From positions 1 to 37,858 of the forward strand of contig CAJTEM010000041.1 of NCBI GenBank assembly GCA_910575255.1: DNA of 37,858 nt, given 5' to 3'. Below, piece by piece: positions 24,039 to 32,089 of the stretch. Each line of letters starts with the position of its first letter. Position 1 is the stretch's first letter. Under the pieces are notes generated by a model. That model was given only the letters and a program-made list of their open reading frames with translations, had not been told where the DNA came from and did no database searches. Both the position numbers and the translations under genes were made by a program. Origin of the DNA: Lachnospiraceae bacterium (GTDB taxonomy: Bacteria > Bacillota > Clostridia > Lachnospirales > Lachnospiraceae).

Positions 24039-25412
24039 ATGAGAAAGAAAATCGCATTATTAACAGCAGCCAGCCTGCTGGCTTCGGTTGTTGCTCTGAG
24101 CGGCTGTGGCGGCGGTGGGGCAGCGCCGACTCAGGCAGCAGGAGGGGCTGAGAAGACAGAGGCGAAAGCAGAGAGCGCGGATGCCGGAAGCGACAGCAAA
24201 GAGGCTCTTCATCTGACCTTTTACTATCCGGTCAATGTAGGCGGATCCGCAGCGCAGCTGATCGAGAATCTGTGTAATGATTTTAATGCAGAGAATCCGG
24301 ATATCGTAGTAGAGCCGGTCTATACCGGCAACTATGACGATACAGTGACCAAGCTGCAGACAGCTGTACAGGGAGGCACTCCCCCTGAGGTGTTCGTAAG
24401 TCTGGCAACCCAGCGTTTTACCATGGCTTCCACCGGGATGGCCATGCCGTTGGATGACCTGATTGCCGCGGATCCGGACGGCCAGGAATATATCGATGAT
24501 TTCCTTCCCGGATTCATGGAGGATTCCTATGTGGACGGCCAGATTTATTCCATTCCGTTCCAGAGAAGCACCATGGTCATGTTCTATAATAAGGATGCCT
24601 TCAAGGAAGTGGGCCTTGATCCGGAGAAGCCGCCGACAACCTGGGATGAGGTTGTGGAGTACGGACAGAAGCTGACCAATGATAACCGCTATGGCGTAGG
24701 ACTTGCACTGAACTCCGGTTCCGCACAGTGGGCCTTTACCGGTTTCTGCCTGCAGAACAGCGAGAACGGCGAGAACCTGATGACAGAGGACGGCAAGGCG
24801 GTCATGTTTGATACCCCAGGGAATATTGAGGCTCTTCAGTTCTGGCTCGATCTGCAGAACAAGTATGAGATCATGGCTCCCGGCATCGTACAGTGGACCG
24901 ATCTTCCCACCCAGTTTCTGGCAGGGGAAGTGGCTATGATTTATCACACCACCGGCAATATGGCAAACATCAGCCAGAATGCAGAGTTTGAGTTCGGCAC
25001 CTGCTTCCTGCCCGGAGGCAAGCGTCAGGCGGCTCCCACCGGCGGCGGTAATTTCTATATTTCCAACGGCCTCTCTGAGGACCGGGTGCAGGCGGCATGG
25101 AAATTTATCCGCTTTATGACCGAACCGGAGAGAGCGGCTCAGTGGTCCCTGGATACCGGCTATGTAGCCACCAGACAGACCTGTTTTGAGACAGATCTGA
25201 TGAAGAATTATTACGAAGAGCTGCCCCAGGCCAAGGTTGCCTATGAGCAGATCGATATTGCAAAGCCTGAGCTCACCACCTACAATGCGGCTGAGATCTG
25301 GAGAATCTTAAATGATAATATCCAGTCTGCAGTAGTTGGCGACGCAACTCCGGAGGAGGCTTTAAAGGCAGCCCAGGAGCAGGCGACCGAGGTTCTGGCA
25401 GAGTACCAGTAA
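24039..25412 (+). CDS. ABC transporter solute-binding lipoprotein, UgpB-like
   Basis: A 457-residue family-1 solute-binding protein anchored to the outer face of the membrane. A lipoprotein signal is clear: basic MRKK, a hydrophobic stretch, then VVALSGC with the lipidated Cys23 and a Gly/Ala/Glu-rich linker. The mature part reads LHLTFYYPVNVGGSAAQLIE, then GGTPPEVFVSLATQRFTM and GQIYSIPFQRSTMVMFYNKD. WKFIRFMTEPERAAQWSLDTGYVATR near the end resembles glycerophosphodiester binder UgpB more than simple sugar binders. AAGGAGG precedes the ATG. It is the first gene of a transporter operon with its own strong promoter. Glycerol-3-phosphate diesters or oligosaccharides are both possible ligands; sequence alone does not decide. 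Confidence 0.93.
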   Translation: MRKKIALLTAASLLASVVALSGCGGGGAAPTQAAGGAEKTEAKAESADAGSDSKEALHLTFYYPVNVGGSAAQLIENLCNDFNAENPDIVVEPVYTGNYDDTVTKLQTAVQGGTPPEVFVSLATQRFTMASTGMAMPLDDLIAADPDGQEYIDDFLPGFMEDSYVDGQIYSIPFQRSTMVMFYNKDAFKEVGLDPEKPPTTWDEVVEYGQKLTNDNRYGVGLALNSGSAQWAFTGFCLQNSENGENLMTEDGKAVMFDTPGNIEALQFWLDLQNKYEIMAPGIVQWTDLPTQFLAGEVAMIYHTTGNMANISQNAEFEFGTCFLPGGKRQAAPTGGGNFYISNGLSEDRVQAAWKFIRFMTEPERAAQWSLDTGYVATRQTCFETDLMKNYYEELPQAKVAYEQIDIAKPELTTYNAAEIWRILNDNIQSAVVGDATPEEALKAAQEQATEVLAEYQ

Positions 25413-25462
25413 AGTGGGACGGGATAAATCGCAGAACTTTTCAGGCACCAGGCAGAATGAGA

Positions 25463-25482
25463 GAAGGAGCTTCGGCTCCTTC
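25463..25482 (+). promoter_or_regulatory. Intercistronic UUCG hairpin after the binding-protein gene
   Basis: GAAGGAGC and GCTCCTTC form a perfect 8-base stem with a TTCG tetraloop, 50 bases after the lipoprotein stop. No T-tract follows, so it is more likely an mRNA-stabilising or processing hairpin than a full terminator. Such hairpins favour high expression of the binding protein relative to the permeases. Confidence 0.75.
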
Positions 25483-25588
25483 CTCTACTATCAGGAGAAT
25501 CTTTTAGCGTATTTTCCAAAACTTTTATTACTGTAAATGAGCTGTCAGTTCCATCGGGCAGCATCCAAAGTCCTCAGAGGGAATGGTT

Positions 25589-26485
25589 ATGAAAACATAT
25601 ACAAGAAAACAGCGGGAATTAAAGAAAAATCTTGTGGGCTGGCTTTTGGTGGCGCCCTCCCTGGCCTTTATGACATGTTTTACTGTATGGCCGATATTCC
25701 GCAGCATTTATTTAAGCCTGACCAAATACCGGATGGGTATGGCAAAACCGGAGTGGATCGGGTTTGAAAACTATATGAATCTGTTTCAGTCAAGCCTGTT
25801 CTGGAAAGTAATGGGCAATACCTTATTCTTTGCCCTGATCACAATCGTACCCAGTATGGTGGTAGGCCTGTTTCTGGCGACGATTGTCAACCGGAAAAGC
25901 CGGCTGACCGGATTTGTGCGTACTGCTTATTTTTACCCTGTGATTATGCCGATGATCGCGATTGCAAGCATCTGGATGTTCATCTACATGGCCAAGAACG
26001 GTCTCTGGGATCAGTTCCTGGTAAGCCTGGGAAGAAAGCCCATGAACGTTTTGTCCAGCAAAAAGACCGTGCTCCCGGCTATGGCAGTCATGTATGTCTG
26101 GAAGGAGGCAGGATATCTGATGGTATTCTTCCTGTCCGGGATTCAGAGTATCTCCGAGGAGGTCAATGAGGCGGCACGGATTGACGGAGCCGGTTCCTGG
26201 ACCATCTTCCGCCGGATCACGCTTCCTTTGCTGGCTCCGACCTTTTTGTTCGTATCCACCATTGCTCTGACCAACAGCTTTAAGCTGGTGGATCATGTGG
26301 TGATTATGACCGAAGGCGCACCAAACAATGCGTCCACCTTGCTGCTGTATTATATTTACCAGCAGGGCTTTACCAACTTTAACTACGGTGTTTCTTCTGC
26401 TCTGACAACGGTCATGCTGCTTCTTCTGATGGTAGTGGCCCTGCCCCGTTTCTTAAGCCAGGACAAGAAGATCCACTACAATTAA
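25589..26485 (+). CDS. ABC transporter permease, UgpA/MalF-like
   Basis: A 298-residue inner-membrane permease with six predicted helices. It opens LKKNLVGWLLVAPSLAFMTC, the standard UgpA-type start. The cytoplasmic EAA loop EEVNEAARIDGAGSWTIFRRI contacts the ATPase. The ATG at 25589 is preferred because AGAGGG lies seven bases before it; the ATG at 25583 is too close to that site. No ATP-binding subunit is encoded in the operon, so a shared MsmX/UgpC-type ATPase from elsewhere must power it, which is common in Firmicutes. Confidence 0.94.
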   Translation: MKTYTRKQRELKKNLVGWLLVAPSLAFMTCFTVWPIFRSIYLSLTKYRMGMAKPEWIGFENYMNLFQSSLFWKVMGNTLFFALITIVPSMVVGLFLATIVNRKSRLTGFVRTAYFYPVIMPMIAIASIWMFIYMAKNGLWDQFLVSLGRKPMNVLSSKKTVLPAMAVMYVWKEAGYLMVFFLSGIQSISEEVNEAARIDGAGSWTIFRRITLPLLAPTFLFVSTIALTNSFKLVDHVVIMTEGAPNNASTLLLYYIYQQGFTNFNYGVSSALTTVMLLLLMVVALPRFLSQDKKIHYN

Positions 26486-26498
26486 GGAGGGAAAGACC

Positions 26499-27320
26499 GT
26501 GAAAAAGAGAAAAACAATCGGTGCAATGATCACAATATTTGCGGTGCTGCTGGGGATTCTGTGGCTGATTCCTTTGATCTGGCTGATCGGGACGGCATTT
26601 TCGGTGCCATCCTTTCACATGACGCTGTTCCCCACCACATCGTTTACCCTGGACAACATCAAGTATGTCTGGAATGCGATTCCCTTCGGAACCTATTACA
26701 TCAATACGCTGATTCTGGTGGTATGTACCTTTGCGGTGCAGTTTGTCACTTCCACCATGGCAGCTTACGCGCTGGGGGTCCTGGACTTCAAGGGTTCCGC
26801 CCTGGTATTCGCGGTGATCTTTATGCAGATCATCATTCCCAATGATGTATTGATCACCCCGAACTTTATGACACTGTCCGAGATGAAGCTGGTGGATACC
26901 AAGATCGGCATGATGCTGCCCTTCTACGGAAGCGCGCTGGCAATCTTCCTTCTGCGGCAGCATTTCAAATCCATACCCAGGGCCCTGGCGGAGGCAGCCA
27001 GGATCGACGGAGCTACCACCTGGCAGACTATCTGGAGAGTCTATATGCCCTGTGCAAAGCCGGCATATCTTTCCTTTGCCGTAATTTCTGTCAGCTACCA
27101 TTGGAATAACTATCTGTGGCCGCTGATCGTGACGAATTCCCCGGCAAACCGCACCCTGACCGTGGGGCTTGCCATATTTGCAAAATCAAAGGAAGCCAAC
27201 ATGCAGTGGGCCAATGTCTGTGCTGCGGCTTTCATCATTATCATCCCTCTGTTGCTGGCCTTCTTTGTTGCACAGAAGCAGTTTATGAGCAGCTTTGTGA
27301 GCGCCGGGATCAAGGAATAG
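26499..27320 (+). CDS. ABC transporter permease, UgpE/MalG-like
   Basis: A 273-residue second permease, partner of the preceding one. It has a GTG start with AAGGAGGG seven bases upstream; that site overlaps the stop codon of the first permease, so the two are translationally linked. The EAA loop reads RALAEAARIDGATTWQTIWR. The C-terminus FVAQKQFMSSFVSAGIKE matches the end of carbohydrate-type MalG/UgpE permeases. The membrane segments include IFAVLLGILWLIPLIWLIGT near the N-terminus. Confidence 0.94.
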   Translation: MKKRKTIGAMITIFAVLLGILWLIPLIWLIGTAFSVPSFHMTLFPTTSFTLDNIKYVWNAIPFGTYYINTLILVVCTFAVQFVTSTMAAYALGVLDFKGSALVFAVIFMQIIIPNDVLITPNFMTLSEMKLVDTKIGMMLPFYGSALAIFLLRQHFKSIPRALAEAARIDGATTWQTIWRVYMPCAKPAYLSFAVISVSYHWNNYLWPLIVTNSPANRTLTVGLAIFAKSKEANMQWANVCAAAFIIIIPLLLAFFVAQKQFMSSFVSAGIKE

Positions 27321-27335
27321 ACCGGAGGTAGACAT

Positions 27336-28025
27336 ATGAACTTGAGATTTCTGGGAAAAGGCAGCGCGTTCTATCCGGTATATGGAAATACAGGAGCGTA
27401 TATGCTTTATGGCAAAGAGTTGTACCTGTTGGATTGTGGGGAGACAGCCTTTGAGCGTCTGTATGAACTGGTCGGTTTTGATGAGATTGAGCGGGTGTAT
27501 GTAATCCAGACCCATCTCCATGCGGATCATGTGGGGAGCTTAGGGAGCCTGATCTCCTACTTCCATCATATTTTGGGCAGGCAGGTCGTGGTGGTCCATC
27601 CGCAGACGACTGTTGTGCAGCTTCTGACCCTGGAAGGAATTGATCCCCGCGGTTATATTTACAAGGAGACCCTTCCGGAAAATGCCGCCGGCCTGCATGC
27701 AGAGCCGGTGGAGGTCAAGCATGCCAGGGACATGAAGTGCTACGGCTATATCCTCAGTGATAAGGAGGAAAGCGTTTACTACAGCGGCGATTCTTCCGAG
27801 CTTCCGCCTCAGATCCGGGAGCAGTTCCTGGAGGGAAAGATCCAGCGGATCTATCATGACACGGCTTCTGAGGATTTGCCGAATCCCTCTCATTGCTATT
27901 ATGGGAAGATGGAGCAATGGATTCCCAGAGAAAAGCGGGGGCAGGTATACTGCATGCATCTGGACAGTCCTTGTGAGGACATGCTGAAGGAGCGGGGATT
28001 TTCGGTAGTAGAAGTGGAGGGATGA
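27336..28025 (+). CDS. Metallo-beta-lactamase-fold hydrolase
   Basis: A 229-residue cytoplasmic MBL-fold protein. The metal site is THLHADHVGSLG (His60, His62, Asp64, His65), followed by a bridging-type Asp in VYYSGDSSELPP and a C-terminal His in VYCMHLDS. This arrangement is typical of RNase Z- and phosphodiesterase-like members rather than beta-lactamases. GGAGG stands seven bases before the ATG, 15 bases after the permease, so it belongs to the transporter operon. That suggests it acts on the imported compound, for example as a phosphodiesterase on glycerophosphodiesters or cyclic phosphates. This is inference from context; the substrate is unknown. Confidence 0.85.
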   Translation: MNLRFLGKGSAFYPVYGNTGAYMLYGKELYLLDCGETAFERLYELVGFDEIERVYVIQTHLHADHVGSLGSLISYFHHILGRQVVVVHPQTTVVQLLTLEGIDPRGYIYKETLPENAAGLHAEPVEVKHARDMKCYGYILSDKEESVYYSGDSSELPPQIREQFLEGKIQRIYHDTASEDLPNPSHCYYGKMEQWIPREKRGQVYCMHLDSPCEDMLKERGFSVVEVEG

Positions 28026-28034
28026 GCGGAAGAT

Positions 28035-28547
28035 ATGTTTCAAAGACTGGACAGGGAAGAAGTATTTTCCAGCCACTGGCTGAAGTTGTTTCTGGATACT
28101 GTGACGGATGACAGAAATGTCACCCTGAAATATAATGTGGTCCATGTAAGGCGGGAATCGGTTGTGGTTATGGTAAGAAAGGGCGATCAGCTGCTTCTGA
28201 CAGAGAATTACCGATATCCCATTGAAAAGGTTCAGCTGGAGTTCCCCGCGGGAGAGATCGAAAAGGGGGAGACACCTTTTCAGGCGGCAGAACGGGAGGT
28301 ATATGAGGAGACCGGAGTCCAGATTCAATGTCAACCGGCGACCTTTTCCTTTTACCCCTCCAATGGTCTCAGCGACCAGAGGATCCACATCGTATTTGGA
28401 GAATATATGGACGGAGAGTTGAATCCTCAATACGAAATCATGAAATGCTTCTGGATGGACGAGAAGGAATGGAAAGGACGGCTGGCTTTAGGAGAAATCA
28501 CCGATGCCGCTTCCCTGATTGCGTATCTGTATTCCCTGCTTTTTTGA
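28035..28547 (+). CDS. NUDIX hydrolase, ADP-ribose pyrophosphatase-like
   Basis: A 170-residue NUDIX protein that should cleave nucleoside diphosphate-linked compounds such as ADP-ribose, releasing AMP. The NUDIX box at 73-95 (GEIEKGETPFQAAEREVYEE, then TGV) fits GX5EX7REUXEEXGU exactly. The strand before it, VQLEFPAGEIE, and the following PSNGLSDQRIHIVFGEYMDG are typical of the ADP-ribose pyrophosphatase group. It starts nine bases after the MBL gene stop with only a weak site (GCGGAAG), so it is probably translated by coupling. Its role within a transporter operon is unclear, and it may be a hitch-hiking housekeeping gene. Confidence 0.88.
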   Translation: MFQRLDREEVFSSHWLKLFLDTVTDDRNVTLKYNVVHVRRESVVVMVRKGDQLLLTENYRYPIEKVQLEFPAGEIEKGETPFQAAEREVYEETGVQIQCQPATFSFYPSNGLSDQRIHIVFGEYMDGELNPQYEIMKCFWMDEKEWKGRLALGEITDAASLIAYLYSLLF

Positions 28548-28601
28548 TGGCTCCAGAGCTGGTATATATTAGACCCGAAAGAACGGGGGACGGGATGTTC
28601 A

Positions 28602-28650
28602 GCCTTGGAACAAGGGGAGGGCCGCAGCGGCCCTCCCCTTGTTCCAAGGC
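28602..28650. repeat. 49-bp near-perfect palindrome (24-base arms)
   Basis: Two 24-base arms, perfectly complementary, are separated by a single base. The arms begin GCCTTGGAACAAGGGGAGGG. No T-run follows. The bases after it (GGCGTACCTTCTGGAACC...GTGAAAAGG) resemble the ends of the dispersed palindromic repeat family. The rest of the 276-base gap up to 28823 holds nothing else that I recognise. Confidence 0.92.
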
Positions 28651-28823
28651 GTACCTTCTGGAACCTCACCCCACCCCGTGAAAAGGGAACTCTTTCCCGC
28701 CAGATGATCGGCTTTCCGCTGCAAGCCTGCTTGATAAAGGAGACTGTCCGTGGTAAGATGACATTAGATTAAGATACAGGCTGGCAGATGCTCATGGGAA
28801 AGATGTGGAGAGGAGCAGGAGAA

Positions 28824-30542
28824 ATGGTGAGAAAGAAGAGGCTTCCGATTGGGATTGAAGATTTTGAAGAAATCCGTACAGAAGATTTTTATTATGTAGA
28901 TAAGACAGGTCTCATTACAGAGTTGCTCCAGAATTGGGGTAAGGTCAATCTTTTCACCAGGCCAAGGCGTTTTGGAAAATCTCTGAATATGAGTATGCTT
29001 AAGAGGTTTTTTGAATATGGCTGTGACAGGCGGCTTTTTGAAGGACTGGTCATTGCAGAGGAGCAAGAGTTATGTGATCGGTATATGGGCAGCTTTCCGG
29101 TGGTATCGATTACTCTGAAAGGGGCAGAGGCAAGGGATTATGAGGGGGCGCGGGCGATGCTGGCTTCCATTGTCGGGAAAGCGGCGTTAAGGCATTCCTT
29201 TCTTCTGGAAAGTGACAAACTTTCCAATGGGGAAAAAGAACTGTTTAGCAGGCTGATTACGGTAGGAAAGGGGGAAGAGCCAGGATTTGTCATGCCGGAA
29301 GATGTGATAAAGGATAGCTTGCTGACCTTAACCCAGCTTTTAGGGAAGCATTACAACCAGAAGGTAGTCCTTTTAATTGATGAATATGATGTGCCGCTAG
29401 ATAAGGCACAGCAGTTTGGTTATTATGAAGAAATGCTCAGCTTGGTAAGGAACATGCTGGGGCAGGCGTTAAAAAGCAATGAAAGCCTCCAATTTGCCGT
29501 GCTGACCGGATGCTTAAGGATTGCCAAGGAGAGTATATTTACCGGGCTTAATAATTTTAAAGTTATGTCTGTCACGAGTATCAGGTATGATGAATATTTT
29601 GGCTTTACAGAAAAAGAGGTTGCTGGTTTGCTGAATTATTACGATTTGGAGGATAAGTATGGGCAGATTAAGGAGTGGTATGACGGGTACAGATTTGGAA
29701 AGACAGATGTATATTGCCCGTGGGATGTGATTAATTGCATTGATTTATTCTGTTCCGAGCCGGAAGCATCTCCCCGGGCATTCTGGATAAACAGCAGTGG
29801 GAACCATATTATCCGACGATTTTTACAGATGGCAACCCCGAGAACCCGGAGGGAGGTTGAGTGCTTGCTTGCCGGGAAAAGCGTGAAAAAGAGGGTGAAC
29901 CAGGAGCTGACCTATCGGGAACTGTACGAGAATATCGACAATCTTTGGAGCGTACTCTTTACCACCGGTTATTTAACCAGCAAGGAAGCTGTGGGGGAGG
30001 ATGTCTATTCCCTGGTGATTCCCAACCTGGAAATTCGGACGATATTTGTGGAGCAGGTGATGGAATGGTTCCAGGAGGAGGCCAGGAAGGATACACCTAT
30101 GCTGGATGAGTTCTGCCAAGCATTTGCCAAGGGGGATGGAGGGAACGTGGAAAGGCTGTTTACAGCTTATTTAAAGAAAACCATCAGTATCCGGGATACC
30201 AGTGTGAGGAAAGCGAAAAAGGAGAATTTTTATCACAGCATTTTATTAGGTCTGCTCAGCCACCGGGGGGATTGGGATGTGGATTCCAATATAGAAGCTG
30301 GGGACGGGTACAGTGATATCCAGGTGGAGATTGAGGAGGGGAGCATAGGACTCGTGATTGAGGTCAAATATGCGAATGAAGGGAATTTAGAGGCCGGGTG
30401 CAGAAGGGCACTTGAGCAGATCGAGGAAGCGGGCTATGAGAAAAGGCTTAAGGAGGACGGGATGACCATTATCATCAAATATGGGATTGCCTGTTGGAAG
30501 AAGGAGTGCATGGTGCGAGTGGTCAGAGGGGAACCCTGTTGA
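28824..30542 (+). CDS. AAA-ATPase-like protein with C-terminal PD-(D/E)XK nuclease domain
   Basis: A 572-residue protein of the family that joins an AAA-ATPase-like domain (PF09820 type) to a DUF1703 PD-(D/E)XK nuclease (PF08011 type). It opens RLPIGIEDFEEIRTEDFYYV, the family start. The Walker A-like FTRPRRFGKSLNMSML (44-59) lacks the usual second Gly but matches the family; Walker B is VVLLIDEYDVPL. The C-terminal nuclease core is DGYSDIQVEIEEGSIGLVIE followed by VKY, carrying Asp and Glu-Val-Lys. The ATG at 28824 has AGGAG eight bases upstream. These genes are present in many copies in Lachnospiraceae and Bacteroidetes, and their function is not established; defence or mobile-element roles have been suggested. 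It stands alone here between repeats. Confidence 0.9.
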   Translation: MVRKKRLPIGIEDFEEIRTEDFYYVDKTGLITELLQNWGKVNLFTRPRRFGKSLNMSMLKRFFEYGCDRRLFEGLVIAEEQELCDRYMGSFPVVSITLKGAEARDYEGARAMLASIVGKAALRHSFLLESDKLSNGEKELFSRLITVGKGEEPGFVMPEDVIKDSLLTLTQLLGKHYNQKVVLLIDEYDVPLDKAQQFGYYEEMLSLVRNMLGQALKSNESLQFAVLTGCLRIAKESIFTGLNNFKVMSVTSIRYDEYFGFTEKEVAGLLNYYDLEDKYGQIKEWYDGYRFGKTDVYCPWDVINCIDLFCSEPEASPRAFWINSSGNHIIRRFLQMATPRTRREVECLLAGKSVKKRVNQELTYRELYENIDNLWSVLFTTGYLTSKEAVGEDVYSLVIPNLEIRTIFVEQVMEWFQEEARKDTPMLDEFCQAFAKGDGGNVERLFTAYLKKTISIRDTSVRKAKKENFYHSILLGLLSHRGDWDVDSNIEAGDGYSDIQVEIEEGSIGLVIEVKYANEGNLEAGCRRALEQIEEAGYEKRLKEDGMTIIIKYGIACWKKECMVRVVRGEPC

Positions 30543-30573
30543 GAGGAAAATTCGTGAAGGAAAGGAGACTGCC

Positions 30574-30840
30574 ATGATGCCATTGATATTCAGGACGTCT
30601 CACGACGCCATCCATGTGGACAAGGAGACCGGAACCTCTGTGGATTATCACATTTTTGACGAATATGAAATCCACATCAACCAGGTCAGGCCCCATACAG
30701 TGCAGGAATGGCACAGCCATGCCAGAATCATTGAGACCTTGCTTGTCACAAAGGGAAAGCTGCTTTGCCGCTATCAAAAGGAGGACGGAACAGATAAACG
30801 GGAAATGATAAAAGGGGACAAGAAGACATATAGGCCGTGA
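30574..30840 (+). pseudogene. Cupin-domain protein, truncated at the C-terminus
   Basis: The 88-codon frame reads MMPLIFRTSHDAIHVDKETG, then HTVQEWHSHARIIETLLVTKGKL, which includes the first cupin metal motif (HSH...E). A complete small cupin would continue with a GD-x-x-x-IPPGVxH second motif; here the frame stops at KGDKKTYRP, just 16 bases before a dispersed repeat begins. The gene therefore seems to have lost its 3' half, probably by the repeat or by a deletion linked with it. AAAGGAG lies six bases before the ATG and it follows the AAA gene by 31 bases. Confidence 0.7.
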
Positions 30841-30856
30841 GGCCTCAACAAAAAAT

Positions 30857-31029
30857 GGTTACTTTTCACAGGCAATGTCGGTTAGTTAAGCTGTTCCAAA
30901 AGGTACGCCAGGGAAACGAGGAGAGAAGCCACCGGAAAGGGTCTGCTGCTTTTTCCGGTGGCTTCTCTCCCCGTTTCCCTGGCTATGTTTCGCGATCTCT
31001 TAACTTAATGACATTGTTTCACAGGATGG
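30857..31029. repeat. Dispersed palindromic repeat family, large inverted-repeat copy
   Basis: The left arm begins GGTTACTTTTCACAGG and runs GCAATGTC...TTAAGCTGTTCC...AGGGAAACGAGGAGAGAAGCC. The right arm, 30955-31016, is its inverse (GGCTTCTCTCCCCGTTTCCC...ATCTCTTAACTTAATGACATTG), with a 20- to 30-base spacer. The same sequences recur at 9330-9401. No gene is seen between 30841 and 31389. Confidence 0.85.
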
Positions 31030-31111
31030 GAGCTGAGATGTACGCCATGGGAGAAGGGAATGATATTGGTTGGTGAACGGTAATGCTTATCATTGCTTTT
31101 CAAGGGCTACG

Positions 31112-31345
31112 TTTTCTGAGACAGGCAAATATCAGCTCTGGAAAAAGGGTTCTCCGGATTGCGTTTGCAGGATGCCTAGAAACTCTTAGCTTGCAGGAAT
31201 CTGCGTTAGTGTCAAAAATACAGCTGTCTGAGCGAAGCGAGTTCTGTATTTTTGACACTGCTTTTAGCAGATTTCTGCAAGCTTAGAGTTTCTGCATCCG
31301 AAACCCGAGGTCCGGAGAACCCTTTTTCCAGAGCGTACCTTTTGG
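31112..31345. repeat. Dispersed palindromic repeat family, long hairpin copy downstream of gntR
   Basis: Two arms of about 100 bases face each other around a centre near 31232: GCTCTGGAAAAAGGGTTCTC...AACTCTTAGCTTGCAGGAATC against its inverse, ending CCTTTTTCCAGAGCGTACC. Bases 31230-31337 on the minus strand match 9151-9258 at 104 of 108 positions. It ends 44 bases after the gntR stop and could serve as its transcript end. Confidence 0.88.
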
Positions 31346-31389
31346 AATTTTTTTCCGGAGCGTACCTTCCGGAACGAAAGCCGGTCTTG

Positions 31390-32064
31390 TTACTGCTGTT
31401 CCTTAATGTTGCGCGAAACCGTAATCTCCTGATTATCGATATGTTCCCGAATCGCTGCCTTCGCTTCCGTCACCCTGCGGTCCTTTAAGGCCCGCAGGAT
31501 ATGGTCGTGCTCCACCACCAGAATCTGATGCTTGGCAGTATCCTTGATATATTCCAGCCGGTAACGATACATCTGCTCCTGCAGATTATTCAGGATCTGT
31601 ACCAGCCGTGAGTTGGCGGTTCCTCGGTAAATGATATCATGATAATGCTCGTCTGCCTCGGCAATCGCCATCAGATCTCCTTCCTGGATAGCATTTCGAA
31701 ATGCCTCCTGAGCCTCCTCGAGATTTTTCAAGGCTTCCCCGTTCATCCTTTGACAAGCAAGCTCGGTAGCCAGCTCTTCTAATGACCGGCGGACCTCTAA
31801 CACCTCCCGCAGGCTTTTTTCAGAAATGCGGGCAACCTCAGCTCCCTTTCTGGGAATCATCAGCACCAGCCCGTCCAGCTCCAGCTTGCGGATCGCTTCC
31901 CGGATCGGGGTACGGCTGACACCCAGACGGTCTGCCAGCTGAATCTCCATCAGCCGCTCCCCAGGCTCCAGCTCCCCCTTCAAAATAGCCTGGCGCAGAG
32001 TATTAAAAACCACATCCCGCAATGGCAGATATTCGTTCATATTTACCTTCAGTTCATGTGCCAT
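31390..32064 (-). CDS. GntR-family transcription regulator (FadR/FCD subgroup)
   Basis: A 224-residue DNA-binding regulator. The N-terminal winged helix-turn-helix shows the usual signature LPLRDVVFNTLRQAILKGEL then ERLMEIQLADRLGVSRTPIR and EAIRKLELDGLV. The helical FCD effector domain follows (LREVLEVRRSLEELATELAC, DEHYHDIIYRGTANSRL, HDHILRALKDRR), including the His and Asp positions that often bind metal or organic acids. It starts 25 bases after ispE on the same strand and is likely co-transcribed. This ispE-gntR linkage recurs in Lachnospiraceae as far as I recall. The ligand is unknown. An inverted repeat upstream of ispE is a possible binding site. Confidence 0.93.
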   Translation of the reverse strand: MAHELKVNMNEYLPLRDVVFNTLRQAILKGELEPGERLMEIQLADRLGVSRTPIREAIRKLELDGLVLMIPRKGAEVARISEKSLREVLEVRRSLEELATELACQRMNGEALKNLEEAQEAFRNAIQEGDLMAIAEADEHYHDIIYRGTANSRLVQILNNLQEQMYRYRLEYIKDTAKHQILVVEHDHILRALKDRRVTEAKAAIREHIDNQEITVSRNIKEQQ

Positions 32065-32089
32065 GAGTATTCTCCTTCTCCTTTTTGCT

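Noticed and set aside
24060-24947. 295-codon minus-strand frame opposite the binding lipoprotein
   Set aside because: It is a shadow of a clear lipoprotein gene and lacks translation signals.
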